From [Clostridium] colinum (GTDB lineage: Bacteria > Bacillota > Clostridia > Lachnospirales > CAG-274): a stretch of DNA of 64,000 nt. The stretch covers positions 372,001-436,000 of the forward strand of contig NZ_OW712331.1 of assembly GCF_940677205.1 (NCBI RefSeq). The letters run 5' to 3'. Shown piece after piece: positions 53,573 to 61,310 of the stretch. Below the pieces are notes generated by a model that worked only from the letters and a program-made list of their open reading frames with translations, searched no databases and was not told where the DNA came from. A program made the position numbers and the translations under genes. Each line of letters starts with the position of its first letter. The first letter of the stretch is position 1.

Positions 53573-54712
53573 ATGACTTTAAATAAAAAGCAAATAAGAG
53601 AAAAAGAAAGAGAAATAAAAAAATTTAATAAACAAAAGTTTAAAGAATATACAAAACAAAAAAATAGAAAAAATATACCAGAAGAAGAGTATGTTACTCA
53701 AATGAAAAACGATAAAAATTTAATAGAATTTGATAATTTACAAACATATTTTTATACAGATGCTGGTACAGTAAAATCAGTAGATGGTGTTTCTTTTGAT
53801 ATACCTTTAGGAAAAACAGTTGGTGTTGTTGGCGAATCTGGTTGTGGAAAATCTGTTACAAGTTTATCTCTTATGGGGCTTTTACCTTCACCACACGGGC
53901 AAATAGCAGGTGGAGAAATTAGATATAATAGCAAATCTTTAGGAAAAACAGTAAACTTAGCTAAGCTACCTCAAAACATACACAATAAAATAAGAGGTGG
54001 AGAAATATCTATGATATTTCAAGAGCCAATGACTAGTTTAAATCCTATATTTACAATAGGCAAACAAATAGAAGAAGTTATTTATTATCATGAGCCACAA
54101 GAAACAAAAGAGGGTAGAAAAAAAAGAACGTTAGAGCTTTTAAAATCAGTTGGAATATCTCGTGTAGAAGAGATATATAAAAGTTATCCACACGAATTAT
54201 CTGGAGGAATGCGTCAAAGAGTTGTTATAGCTATGTCGCTTGCTTGTAATCCTAATTTTATTGTTGCAGACGAACCTACAACAGCACTTGATGTTACTAT
54301 ACAAGCTCAAATATTAGACCTTCTTCGTGAGTTAAAAAATAAAATAAATGCATCTATAATGCTTATAACACACGATTTAGGCGTTGTGGCAGAAATGGCA
54401 GATTATGTTGTTATAATGTATTCAGGAAGAGTTGTAGAAAAAGGCGAAGTAAAGGAAATATTTAAAAATCCTAAACATCCATATACTAAAGGTTTATTAA
54501 AATCTCGTCCAGTGTTACAAGAAGGTACAGAAAAGTTATATTGTATACCAGGAGCAGTCCCAAATCCTATAAATATGCCAAGTGGTTGTTTTTTTAAAAA
54601 TAGATGTGAAAATTGTATAGATATTTGTGATACAGTATATCCAAATGTAATAGACATAAGCAATACACACAAGGTTGCTTGTCATCTTTATAGCAAAAGA
54701 GAGGAGGATTAA
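53573..54712 (+). CDS. oppD: Oligopeptide ABC transporter ATPase OppD
   Basis: A 379-residue ATPase with a Lys/Glu-rich N-terminal extension of about 45 residues that is unusual for OppD. The core has Walker A GESGCGKS (about 92-99), signature LSGGMRQRVVIAM, Walker B FIVADEPTTALD and the C-terminal oligopeptide-transporter Cys cluster (CFFKNRCENCIDICD) thought to hold an iron-sulfur centre. ATG 53573 follows AGGTGAAAG. oppF starts two bases after the stop. Confidence 0.95.
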   Translation: MTLNKKQIREKEREIKKFNKQKFKEYTKQKNRKNIPEEEYVTQMKNDKNLIEFDNLQTYFYTDAGTVKSVDGVSFDIPLGKTVGVVGESGCGKSVTSLSLMGLLPSPHGQIAGGEIRYNSKSLGKTVNLAKLPQNIHNKIRGGEISMIFQEPMTSLNPIFTIGKQIEEVIYYHEPQETKEGRKKRTLELLKSVGISRVEEIYKSYPHELSGGMRQRVVIAMSLACNPNFIVADEPTTALDVTIQAQILDLLRELKNKINASIMLITHDLGVVAEMADYVVIMYSGRVVEKGEVKEIFKNPKHPYTKGLLKSRPVLQEGTEKLYCIPGAVPNPINMPSGCFFKNRCENCIDICDTVYPNVIDISNTHKVACHLYSKREED

Positions 54713-54714
54713 TA

Positions 54715-55692
54715 ATGGATAATAAAGATAATGTTCTTTTAGAAGTAAAAAATCTTGTAAAACACTATCCAATAAAATCTGATATTTTACAAAAAACAGT
54801 TGGAAAAGTGCGTTCTGTAGATGGTGTTTCTTTTTCTATAAAAAGAGGGCAAACTTTTGGGCTTGTTGGTGAATCTGGTTGTGGAAAAACAACAATAGGT
54901 AGAACATTAATAAGACTTGTAGAACCAACCTCTGGTGAAGCTATTTTAAATGGAAAAGATATATTTAGCCTAAATAAAAAGGAACTAAAAGCTTTAAGAC
55001 CAAAAATTCAGATGATATTTCAAGACCCATATTCATCATTAAATCCTCGTATGCCAGTTGGAGAAATAATAGGAGAGGCTGTTCGTGAACATAAAATTGT
55101 AGAAAAAGATAATTTTAAAGACTATATCTTACAAGTGATGGAAGAATGTGGGCTTAGAAGATATTATATAGATAGATATCCACACGAATTTTCTGGAGGA
55201 CAAAGACAAAGAATTTGTATAGCTAGAGCTTTAGCTCTTCGTCCAGAGCTAGTAATAGCAGATGAACCAGTTTCCGCCCTTGATGTTTCTATACAAGCGC
55301 AAGTTATAAATCTTATGAAAGACTTACAGATAAAAAATAATTTAACATATCTTTTTATATCTCATGATTTGTCAGTTGTAGAATATTTAGCAGATATGGT
55401 AGGGGTTATGTATTTAGGTAGCCTTGTTGAGCTTGCAACAAAAGAACAATTATTTAGTAACCCAAAACACCCTTATACAGAAGCATTACTTAGTGCAATA
55501 CCTATACCAGACCCAGACAAAAAAATGAATAGAATAATATTACAAGGTGATATACCATCTGCGTCTAATCCACCAAAAGGTTGTAAATTTCATACTAGAT
55601 GTCCTAAATGTATGGATATTTGTAAAGAAAAAGAACCTATATGGAAAGATTTTGGTTATGGACATTACACTTCTTGCCATATATATTCATAA
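54715..55692 (+). CDS. oppF: Oligopeptide ABC transporter ATPase OppF
   Basis: A 325-residue ATPase. Walker A is GESGCGKTT (about 54-62), the signature FSGGQRQRICIARAL and Walker B LVIADEPVSALDVS. The C-terminal Cys-containing tail (GCKFHTRCPKCMDICKEKEP) matches the OppF/DppF family. It pairs with OppD. AGAGGAGGA precedes the ATG. It ends the operon; a weak hairpin AAAAGGC/GCCCTTTT near 55787-55818 may attenuate. Confidence 0.96.
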   Translation: MDNKDNVLLEVKNLVKHYPIKSDILQKTVGKVRSVDGVSFSIKRGQTFGLVGESGCGKTTIGRTLIRLVEPTSGEAILNGKDIFSLNKKELKALRPKIQMIFQDPYSSLNPRMPVGEIIGEAVREHKIVEKDNFKDYILQVMEECGLRRYYIDRYPHEFSGGQRQRICIARALALRPELVIADEPVSALDVSIQAQVINLMKDLQIKNNLTYLFISHDLSVVEYLADMVGVMYLGSLVELATKEQLFSNPKHPYTEALLSAIPIPDPDKKMNRIILQGDIPSASNPPKGCKFHTRCPKCMDICKEKEPIWKDFGYGHYTSCHIYS

Positions 55693-55849
55693 AAAAGCTA
55701 AATATTTTAGATTAAAGACAAATTATATAATAGATTTTAATTTATCTTTATATTTTTTAATACAAGGTATTGTTTTTATTATGTAAAAAGGCAGATTTTT
55801 AGATGATTTAGCCCTTTTATGAAAAAATAAGCTTTTTTCAAAAGATATA

Positions 55850-55937
55850 TTTGTTGTAATATTATTGTTATTACAACAAAAGGGTGTAGACAAAGTCTAC
55901 ACCATCAAGCTAAGGATTTATCTTTAGCTTTTTTTAT
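55850..55937. terminator. Array of three hairpins between oppF and the DtxR-type gene
   Basis: Three stems follow one another. TTTGTTGTAAT/ATTACAACAAA (55850-55880) is 11 bp and perfect. GGTGTAGAC-AAA-GTCTACACC (55883-55903) belongs to the GTAGAY family. AAGCTAAGGA/TCTTTAGCTT (55907-55930) is followed by seven T residues. The last is a clear terminator on the plus strand and overlaps the 3' end of the convergent regulator gene. Confidence 0.75.
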
Positions 55938-56304
55938 TGTTTAATGAATCAAGTAAATTTTTTAAACAATTAAATGTTTCTTCGCTTATAATATGCTCCA
56001 TTTTGCAAGCATCTTCTGCAGCTACATCGCTGTTTACTCCAATTGTTATTAAAAATTCTTTTAATATACAATGTTTAGCATATATTTTCTCGGCAATTTC
56101 TTTGCCACTTTCTGTTAATATTATTTGATTTATATTACCTATTTCTATATAACCAGAGGCTTTTAATAAAGACATAGCTCTACTAACACTGGCTCTAGAA
56201 AAATTAAGTTCATTTGCGATATCTACAGAGCGTGCTATACCATTTCTTTTTTGCAAGATAAGGATAGTTTCTAAATAATTTTCACCAGATTCTTGTATTT
56301 TCAT
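55924..56304 (-). CDS. DtxR/MntR-family metal-dependent transcriptional regulator
   Basis: A 126-residue repressor with an N-terminal winged helix (about 5-65; SVDIANELNFSRASVSRAM) and a metal/dimerisation domain (about 70-126), lacking the SH3-like third domain. The ligand set looks like iron-sensing DtxR rather than manganese-sensing MntR: Cys100, Glu103 and His104 in DACKMEHIIS, and His78 in YAKHCILKEF. Asn9 stands where DtxR has Met and MntR has Asp. It probably controls feoAB, encoded 1.7 kb away. A 24-bp dyad sits on its own promoter. Confidence 0.9.
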   Translation of the reverse strand: MKIQESGENYLETILILQKRNGIARSVDIANELNFSRASVSRAMSLLKASGYIEIGNINQIILTESGKEIAEKIYAKHCILKEFLITIGVNSDVAAEDACKMEHIISEETFNCLKNLLDSLNNKKS

Positions 56305-56317
56305 TAAAACACCTCAC

Positions 56318-56341
56318 TTATTATAGTAGTTACTATAATAA
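56318..56341. promoter_or_regulatory. 24-bp perfect dyad, probable operator of the DtxR-type gene
   Basis: TTATTATAGTA, centre GT, TACTATAATAA is an uninterrupted 11-bp inverted repeat. It overlaps the -10 element and lies 14 bases upstream of the start codon. Autoregulation by the encoded repressor is the simplest reading; this is inference. Confidence 0.6.
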
Positions 56342-56363
56342 CATATAATGTATATATTTTCAA
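56335..56363 (-). promoter_or_regulatory. Promoter of the DtxR-type regulator gene
   Basis: On the minus strand, TTGAAA (56358-56363), a 17-nt spacer and TATTAT (56335-56340). The -10 lies within the dyad described at 56318-56341. Confidence 0.55.
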
Positions 56364-56366
56364 GAT

Positions 56367-56795
56367 TTATTGTATATTATTTTTATCAACATTTAAATTT
56401 TTTAAAGATAAAAATAGCAATATAAAAGATATTAAAATTAAAATATGAGATATACCAGCTATACCACTTATAGAAGCACTAATAGCAGAAGTAATATTTA
56501 TATTTAAAACTTGTATTATACCTTTTAAAACCATCATAATAATCATAAAAGGTAGTGCTATGTTATATAGTTTTAAAAAATTCTTAAAATTTTTTTGTTC
56601 TAATATATTTGTATTTATAGAAAATAATGATAAAATTAAAAAAATAATAGTACCTAATGCAAATAAATGTAAGTGTATAATAGATAAAGAAGTTTTACCA
56701 TAAAAGTTATTAAATTTAGTAAATTCTCTATAAAAAACTCCACCAATCATAGATAATATAAAATAAATAAAAGAAATATTAATTAGCTTTTTCAT
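56367..56795 (-). CDS. DUF2871 family membrane protein
   Basis: A 142-residue protein with four membrane segments. The DUF2871 pattern is clear: an N-terminal GGVFYREFTKFNNFYGKTSL, then SIIHLHLFALGTIIFLIL, and near the end GIAGISHILILISF. Conserved histidines lie within membrane segments, which in other families can bind heme or metal; nothing shows this here. It is the last gene of the tetR-membrane protein-DUF2871 unit. Function unknown. Confidence 0.82.
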   Translation of the reverse strand: MKKLINISFIYFILSMIGGVFYREFTKFNNFYGKTSLSIIHLHLFALGTIIFLILSLFSINTNILEQKNFKNFLKLYNIALPFMIIMMVLKGIIQVLNINITSAISASISGIAGISHILILISFILLFLSLKNLNVDKNNIQ

Positions 56796-56827
56796 AAGTA
56801 TTCTCCTTTAATAAAAATAAATAGTTT

Positions 56828-57247
56828 TTATTTATTTTGTCTAAAAAATTGTATATAGTTATATAAAAATAATATTCCAGCTAAAAATAATGCAGAGCCT
56901 AAACCTGAATAAAAAACAGCTATAAATACATCAGGTAATAAATTAAAAGTTCTTATTAGTACACCAAATAAAATCATAAAAAACATTATAAGAAAAGATT
57001 TTTTATCAAAAAATTTTAAAAAGAAATGAAGCTCGCCATCTAAATTTTTAATTCTATTAGTGTGTTTAAAAACTAAATTTTTAAATATCATAAGCCAAAA
57101 GATTAAAAAAATTAAAATAGATAAAAGTATATTAACAATATTAATGTATTTTACATAGGTGATAAGTCCTATACGTAAAACATTAAAGCCGGCTAATAAC
57201 CATATAAAGCCAGCTAATAATAATAAAGTATGTTTTTTAATATTCAA
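56828..57247 (-). CDS. Four-segment membrane protein, unknown function
   Basis: A 139-residue hydrophobic protein with segments at about 7-27, 33-54, 83-102 and 110-132. The start LLLAGFIWLLAGFNVLRIG is Trp/Asn-containing and distinctive, but I cannot name the family. It is flanked by the TetR gene (19 bases upstream) and the DUF2871 gene, so the three are probably transcribed together. Confidence 0.72.
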   Translation of the reverse strand: MNIKKHTLLLLAGFIWLLAGFNVLRIGLITYVKYINIVNILLSILIFLIFWLMIFKNLVFKHTNRIKNLDGELHFFLKFFDKKSFLIMFFMILFGVLIRTFNLLPDVFIAVFYSGLGSALFLAGILFLYNYIQFFRQNK

Positions 57248-57266
57248 TTTTAACGCCCCTTTATGT

Positions 57267-57812
57267 TTAATATATACTATTTTCTATAAATTTTAATAAA
57301 GGTTTATAATCATTTTGATTTTGTAAAAATGATAATATTATTAAATTAAATACGTATTCTACAAATATTTTATGTGTTAAATTTTCATCAAAAGCATCAC
57401 TACGTATATTTTTATCATTTTTTAAAGAATTTATTAAAATATTTTTAAAATTATTTAAAAAGTATTCTCTCATTTTACGTCCTTTAGTTTTTTCATTAAC
57501 ATTAAAGTTTACATAGTGTAGTGCAAAAAAGTCCGGATATTTTTTTGAGCAAGCATCTATTGTTTTAAAAAGCCATTTTACACAATCTGTAAAATTATCA
57601 AAATGAAGATTATTGCTATTAACATTAAATAATTCTTTCCAAATACTTTCCATAGTACACATAAGTAACTCAGATTTAGATGAAAAATAATTATATATAG
57701 AGCCAACGGCAATATTACATTCTTTAGCAATAAGACGTATATTCATAGAAGGAACCCCATTTTCAAGAGCTAATTTTTTACTAGTTTCAACTATAAGTTG
57801 TCTTAACTCCAA
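57267..57812 (-). CDS. TetR family transcriptional regulator
   Basis: A 181-residue regulator. The N-terminal helix-turn-helix (MNIRLIAKECNIAVGSIYNY followed by FSSKSELL) is typical of TetR; the ligand-binding part (about 60-181) is family-specific. The start is a TTG at 57812, seven bases behind GGAGGTG; a longer reading would run through that site. It leads the operon with two membrane proteins and probably represses it. Confidence 0.9.
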   Translation of the reverse strand: MELRQLIVETSKKLALENGVPSMNIRLIAKECNIAVGSIYNYFSSKSELLMCTMESIWKELFNVNSNNLHFDNFTDCVKWLFKTIDACSKKYPDFFALHYVNFNVNEKTKGRKMREYFLNNFKNILINSLKNDKNIRSDAFDENLTHKIFVEYVFNLIILSFLQNQNDYKPLLKFIENSIY

Positions 57813-57836
57813 GTCAACACCTCCAATTATCAAATA

Positions 57837-57865
57837 ATTATATACTTAATAATAATCAATGTCAA
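57837..57865 (-). promoter_or_regulatory. Perfect sigma-A promoter of the tetR operon
   Basis: On the minus strand, TTGACA (57860-57865), a 17-nt spacer and TATAAT (57837-57842), 24 bases before the start codon. TAATAATTATTA (57871-57882), a 12-bp palindrome, lies between this and the feoA promoter and could be an operator. Confidence 0.85.
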
Positions 57866-57889
57866 GTGGATAATAATTATTAAAAGATA

Positions 57890-57918
57890 TTGACAAAACC
57901 TGTTAGTAAATGTAAAAT
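57890..57918 (+). promoter_or_regulatory. Sigma-A promoter of feoAB
   Basis: TTGACA (57890-57895), a 17-nt spacer and TAAAAT (57913-57918), 63 bases before feoA. It is divergent to the tetR promoter. Confidence 0.8.
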
Positions 57919-57936
57919 TAAGTTAGCTATAACTAA
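57918..57936 (+). promoter_or_regulatory. DtxR-type iron box on the feoA promoter
   Basis: TTAAGTTAGCTATAACTAA matches the classical DtxR/IdeR 19-bp consensus (TTAGGTTAGCCTAACCTAA) at 14 of 19 positions and begins at the last base of the -10. Binding would block transcription start. The dyad core is AGTTA-N4-TAACT. Confidence 0.55.
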
Positions 57937-57961
57937 TAGTAAAATATTTTGTTATTAGTTA
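57930..57961 (+). other. Inverted repeat in the feoA leader
   Basis: TAACTAATA (57930-57938) and TATTAGTTA (57953-57961) are perfect 9-bp arms around 14 bases. It overlaps the iron-box-like site and may be a second operator or a leader hairpin. Confidence 0.45.
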
Positions 57962-57981
57962 CATAAAAGGAGTGTTATTTT

Positions 57982-58212
57982 ATGAAGAAATTAAGTAATA
58001 TGAAAGTTGGAACGAGTATAAAAGTTTTGAAAGTATGTGGAGAAGGAGCTGTTAAAAGGCGAATTATGGATATGGGTATTACAAAAGGGGCTAATATTTT
58101 TGTAAGAAAAACAGCACCTTTAGGAGACCCTATGGAGATATATGTAAGAGGATATGAGCTTACTATAAGAAAAGAAGATGCAAATATGGTATTAGTAGAG
58201 GAGAGTGAATAA
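57982..58212 (+). CDS. feoA: Ferrous iron transport accessory protein FeoA
   Basis: A 76-residue SH3-like protein (IKVLKVCGEGAVKRRIMDMG, ITKGANIFVRKTAPLGDPME, IYVRGYELTIRKEDANMVLV). It interacts with FeoB and supports ferrous iron uptake. The length is normal. AAAGGAGTG precedes the ATG. It ends two bases before feoB starts, so the genes are coupled. Confidence 0.96.
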   Translation: MKKLSNMKVGTSIKVLKVCGEGAVKRRIMDMGITKGANIFVRKTAPLGDPMEIYVRGYELTIRKEDANMVLVEESE

Positions 58213-58214
58213 AG

Positions 58215-60314
58215 ATGCCAATAAAAATTGGTTTAGTTGGCAACCCTAATTGTGGCAAAACAACTATGTTTAATAAATTAACAGGCAGTTTTCAATATGT
58301 TGGTAATTGGCCTGGTGTTACAGTAGAAAAAAAAGAAGGTAAAATTAAGAATAATGAAGATATAAATATAGTAGATTTACCAGGGATATATTCTTTATCA
58401 CCTTATACGTTAGAAGAAGTTGTAACAAGAGACTATATTATGAATGAGCGACCAGACATTATAATAAATATTGTTGATGCTTCTAATATAGAAAGAAATC
58501 TATATCTTACAACACAAGTTCTTGAGATGGGTATACCTACAATAGTTGCCCTTAATATGATGGATATTGTTAAAAAAAGAGGGGAAGTAATTAATGTTGA
58601 AAAATTAAAAGACATTATTGGTTGTCAGGTAGTAGAAACATCTGCATTAAAAGGTAATGGTTTAAATATACTTATAGATGAATGTTTAAAAACATTAAGA
58701 AATAATAAAAAAAATAAAAATTTACCTATATTTTCTAGTGAAATAGAATATGCTTTAAATGAGATAGAAGATATTATAGATGTAGATGAAGAAAAAAGAT
58801 GGTATAGTATAAAAGTTTTTGAAAAAGATAAAAAAGTTTTAGAAAAAATTAATTTAGATAAAGATAAACAAGAAAAAATAGATAATATAATAAAAGATAT
58901 AGAACAATCATTTGATGATGAAAGTGAGAGTATAATTATAAATGAAAGATATAATTATATAACAAATATAGTTAAAGAAGTTTTAACAAAAAAAGAAGAT
59001 AAAGATAATAATATATCTACAAAAGTAGATAATATATTAACAAATAAATATTTAGGGTTACCTATATTTTTTGGTATCATGTATTTAATATACTATATAT
59101 CGGTAACATCTGTTGGTACTTTTGTTACAGACTGGACAAATGATGTGTTTTTTGGAGAATATGTAACAAATTTTGTTAGTGGTATTTTAGAAAGCCTTAA
59201 TGTTGCAGACTGGTTACATAGCCTTATTATAGATGGTATAGTAGGCGGAGTTGGTGCTGTATTAGGCTTTGTTCCACAAATGTGTATTTTATTTTTCTTT
59301 TTATCATTTTTAGAAGATTGTGGATATATGTCTAGAATAGCTTTTGTTATGGATAGAATTTTTAGAAAAGTTGGATTATCTGGCAAATCTTTTATACCAA
59401 TGCTTATAAGCACAGGTTGTGGGGTGCCAGGGATTATGGCTTCTAGAACTATTGAAAACCATCGTGAACGAAAAATAACTGTTATGGTTACTACATTTAT
59501 ACCTTGTGGTGCAAAGTTACCTGTTATAGCATTATTTGGAGCTGCATTATTTCCTAATAATTCACTTATAGGTCCATCTATATATTTTTTAGGGATAGTA
59601 ATGATATTAATATCTGGATTAATACTTAAAAAATTAAAAGTATTTAGTGGAGATACATCACCATTTATTATGGAATTACCACAATATCATTTACCATCTG
59701 TTAAAACTGTTTTAAGACATATATGGGATAGAGTTAAATCTTTTATAATAAAAGCAGGGACTATTATATTTGTAGCTTCTATTGTTTTATGGTTATTAAG
59801 TAGATTTAATTTTAGTTTAAAAATGGTAGACCCAGAAGAGAGTATTTTAGCTACAATAGGTAAAATAATAGCTCCTATATTTGCTCCTTTAGGATTTAAT
59901 AAATGGCAAGCAGCCGTTGCAACAATAAATGGTCTTATAGCAAAAGAACAACTTGTATCAACCTTTGGAGTATTACTAGGTTTAGGTGAAGTTGCCGAAA
60001 CAGATTTAGGATTAACAAATCAAATAGCTCTTATGTTTAATACAATGAGTGCATATTCTTTTGTAGCATTTAATATGTTATGTGCTCCTTGTTTTGCAGC
60101 TATAGGTGCTATAAAAAGAGAAATGGGAAATTGGAAGTGGACATTAATGACTATAGGTTATCAAACATTAGTAGCTTATCTTGTTTCTTTTGTTATATAT
60201 CAATTAGGAAGTGTAATATTTTTAGGTGCTAATTTTGGTTTAGGTGCTATAATATCAATTTTAATAATAATATTTACTCTTTATATGATGTTTAGAAAAG
60301 GTAATAATAATTAA
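58215..60314 (+). CDS. feoB: Ferrous iron transporter FeoB
   Basis: A 699-residue membrane GTPase. The N-terminal G domain has P-loop GNPNCGKTT (9-17), switch region YVGNWPGVTVEKKEG, DLPGIYSLSPYT (G3) and NMMDI (G4). A helical GDI region (about 170-275) follows, then the transmembrane core with the two Gate motifs (for example SFIPMLISTGCGVPGIMASR). The full length suggests a working importer. A small Cys-rich gene follows. Confidence 0.97.
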   Translation: MPIKIGLVGNPNCGKTTMFNKLTGSFQYVGNWPGVTVEKKEGKIKNNEDINIVDLPGIYSLSPYTLEEVVTRDYIMNERPDIIINIVDASNIERNLYLTTQVLEMGIPTIVALNMMDIVKKRGEVINVEKLKDIIGCQVVETSALKGNGLNILIDECLKTLRNNKKNKNLPIFSSEIEYALNEIEDIIDVDEEKRWYSIKVFEKDKKVLEKINLDKDKQEKIDNIIKDIEQSFDDESESIIINERYNYITNIVKEVLTKKEDKDNNISTKVDNILTNKYLGLPIFFGIMYLIYYISVTSVGTFVTDWTNDVFFGEYVTNFVSGILESLNVADWLHSLIIDGIVGGVGAVLGFVPQMCILFFFLSFLEDCGYMSRIAFVMDRIFRKVGLSGKSFIPMLISTGCGVPGIMASRTIENHRERKITVMVTTFIPCGAKLPVIALFGAALFPNNSLIGPSIYFLGIVMILISGLILKKLKVFSGDTSPFIMELPQYHLPSVKTVLRHIWDRVKSFIIKAGTIIFVASIVLWLLSRFNFSLKMVDPEESILATIGKIIAPIFAPLGFNKWQAAVATINGLIAKEQLVSTFGVLLGLGEVAETDLGLTNQIALMFNTMSAYSFVAFNMLCAPCFAAIGAIKREMGNWKWTLMTIGYQTLVAYLVSFVIYQLGSVIFLGANFGLGAIISILIIIFTLYMMFRKGNNN

Positions 60315-60327
60315 AGAGGTGATTTTT

Positions 60328-60471
60328 TTGGCAACATATATTGTTTTAGGAATTATAATAATATTTGCTATTTTATCAATTTTAAAAATAGTTAAAGATA
60401 AGAAAAAAGGCGGTTGTTGTGGTTGTAGCAACAGTTGTTCAGGTTGCTCTCACCATAATGATGATAAATAA
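60328..60471 (+). CDS. FeoB-associated Cys-rich membrane protein
   Basis: A 47-residue protein from a TTG at 60328 (ribosome site AAGAGGTG). It has one membrane helix (about 3-22, YIVLGIIIIFAILSILKIV), a basic Lys stretch, then a Cys/Gly/Ser-rich tail (GGCCGCSNSCSGCSHHNDDK) with five cysteines and two histidines. Such peptides commonly sit behind feoB in Bacillota and may bind iron or stabilise FeoB. It ends the feo operon. Confidence 0.88.
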   Translation: MATYIVLGIIIIFAILSILKIVKDKKKGGCCGCSNSCSGCSHHNDDK

Positions 60472-60475
60472 AAAA

Positions 60476-60504
60476 TAGGGCTAGAGATTTAATCTTTAGC
60501 CCTA
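60476..60504. terminator. Terminator between the feo operon and the YesL-like gene
   Basis: TAGGGCTAGAGAT, loop TTA, ATCTTTAGCCCTA: 13 bp with one G-U pair. On the minus strand it is followed by a run of T, making it a clear terminator for the YesL-like gene; on the plus strand it probably ends the feo message as well. Confidence 0.8.
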
Positions 60505-60566
60505 AATAAATTATATTTTATATTAGTTACAAATTTTTATTATATTATTTAAAGTATGTTTAATTA

Positions 60567-61166
60567 TTATTTTAGATATATATCAAAAATATGATTTAAA
60601 ACGTAAGAATTGAAAAAAGCTAATATTCCAGGTAAAAATACTAAAGCTGGTGGAATACGTAGTATGGAAAATATGGTAACAGTAGATATAATAAGCATTA
60701 ATATAGTCCAACCTAAGTGTTTGATAGCCATTATAAAAGAAAATTTAAACATATTTTTTGTAGTATTTTCAAATTTTGCAATTAAAGGGAATATGTATAA
60801 GTTTATTATAGAAAAAAATAATAATAATACACAAAATAAATAGTATATAAAAAGTCCCTTAGTAGTAGGGATAAATTTGAAATAATAAATATCTACTATA
60901 AGTATTATTCCAATTATAAAAAGTATAAACCAAACTATAGTACATTGTTTAAAATTTTGTTTAAAAGATTTTAAAAAATCTCTAATAAGATAACTTTCTT
61001 CATCTTTGTTTAGCTTTAAAAGGGCATAATATAGAGCGGTGGTGGCAGCACCTATTGTAAAAATGGGGATACAAAATATAATATATATTATACTTAAAAA
61101 ACAAGCATTAAAAAATTTACCTAAAAATTGCCACACAGGGCTTTGTAAGTCAAAAAAACTATTCAT
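60567..61166 (-). CDS. YesL/DUF624 family membrane protein
   Basis: A 199-residue protein with about five membrane segments. The DUF624 start is evident (QSPVWQFLGKFFNACFLSII and IPIFTIGAATTALYYALLKL), as is the loop LIRDFLKSFKQNFKQCTIVW. The family is often near carbohydrate-use genes but its function is unknown. It is monocistronic here, convergent with feo and divergent from trxB. TAGGAGGTA precedes the ATG. Confidence 0.88.
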   Translation of the reverse strand: MNSFFDLQSPVWQFLGKFFNACFLSIIYIIFCIPIFTIGAATTALYYALLKLNKDEESYLIRDFLKSFKQNFKQCTIVWFILFIIGIILIVDIYYFKFIPTTKGLFIYYLFCVLLLFFSIINLYIFPLIAKFENTTKNMFKFSFIMAIKHLGWTILMLIISTVTIFSILRIPPALVFLPGILAFFNSYVLNHIFDIYLK

Positions 61167-61251
61167 TTTTACCTCCTAATAGTATATATAATTAATATTA
61201 TAGCATATTTTTTAAATATATAAAAGGTAAAGATTAGTAACAAAATAATTA

Positions 61252-61280
61252 TTGACATAAATGTTTTTAATATGTAATAT
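61252..61280 (+). promoter_or_regulatory. Sigma-A promoter of trxB
   Basis: TTGACA (61252-61257), a 17-nt spacer and TAATAT (61275-61280), 30 bases before the start codon. Confidence 0.8.
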
Positions 61281-61310
61281 AAAAGTATAATTAAATTTGA
61301 GGTGATTAGT

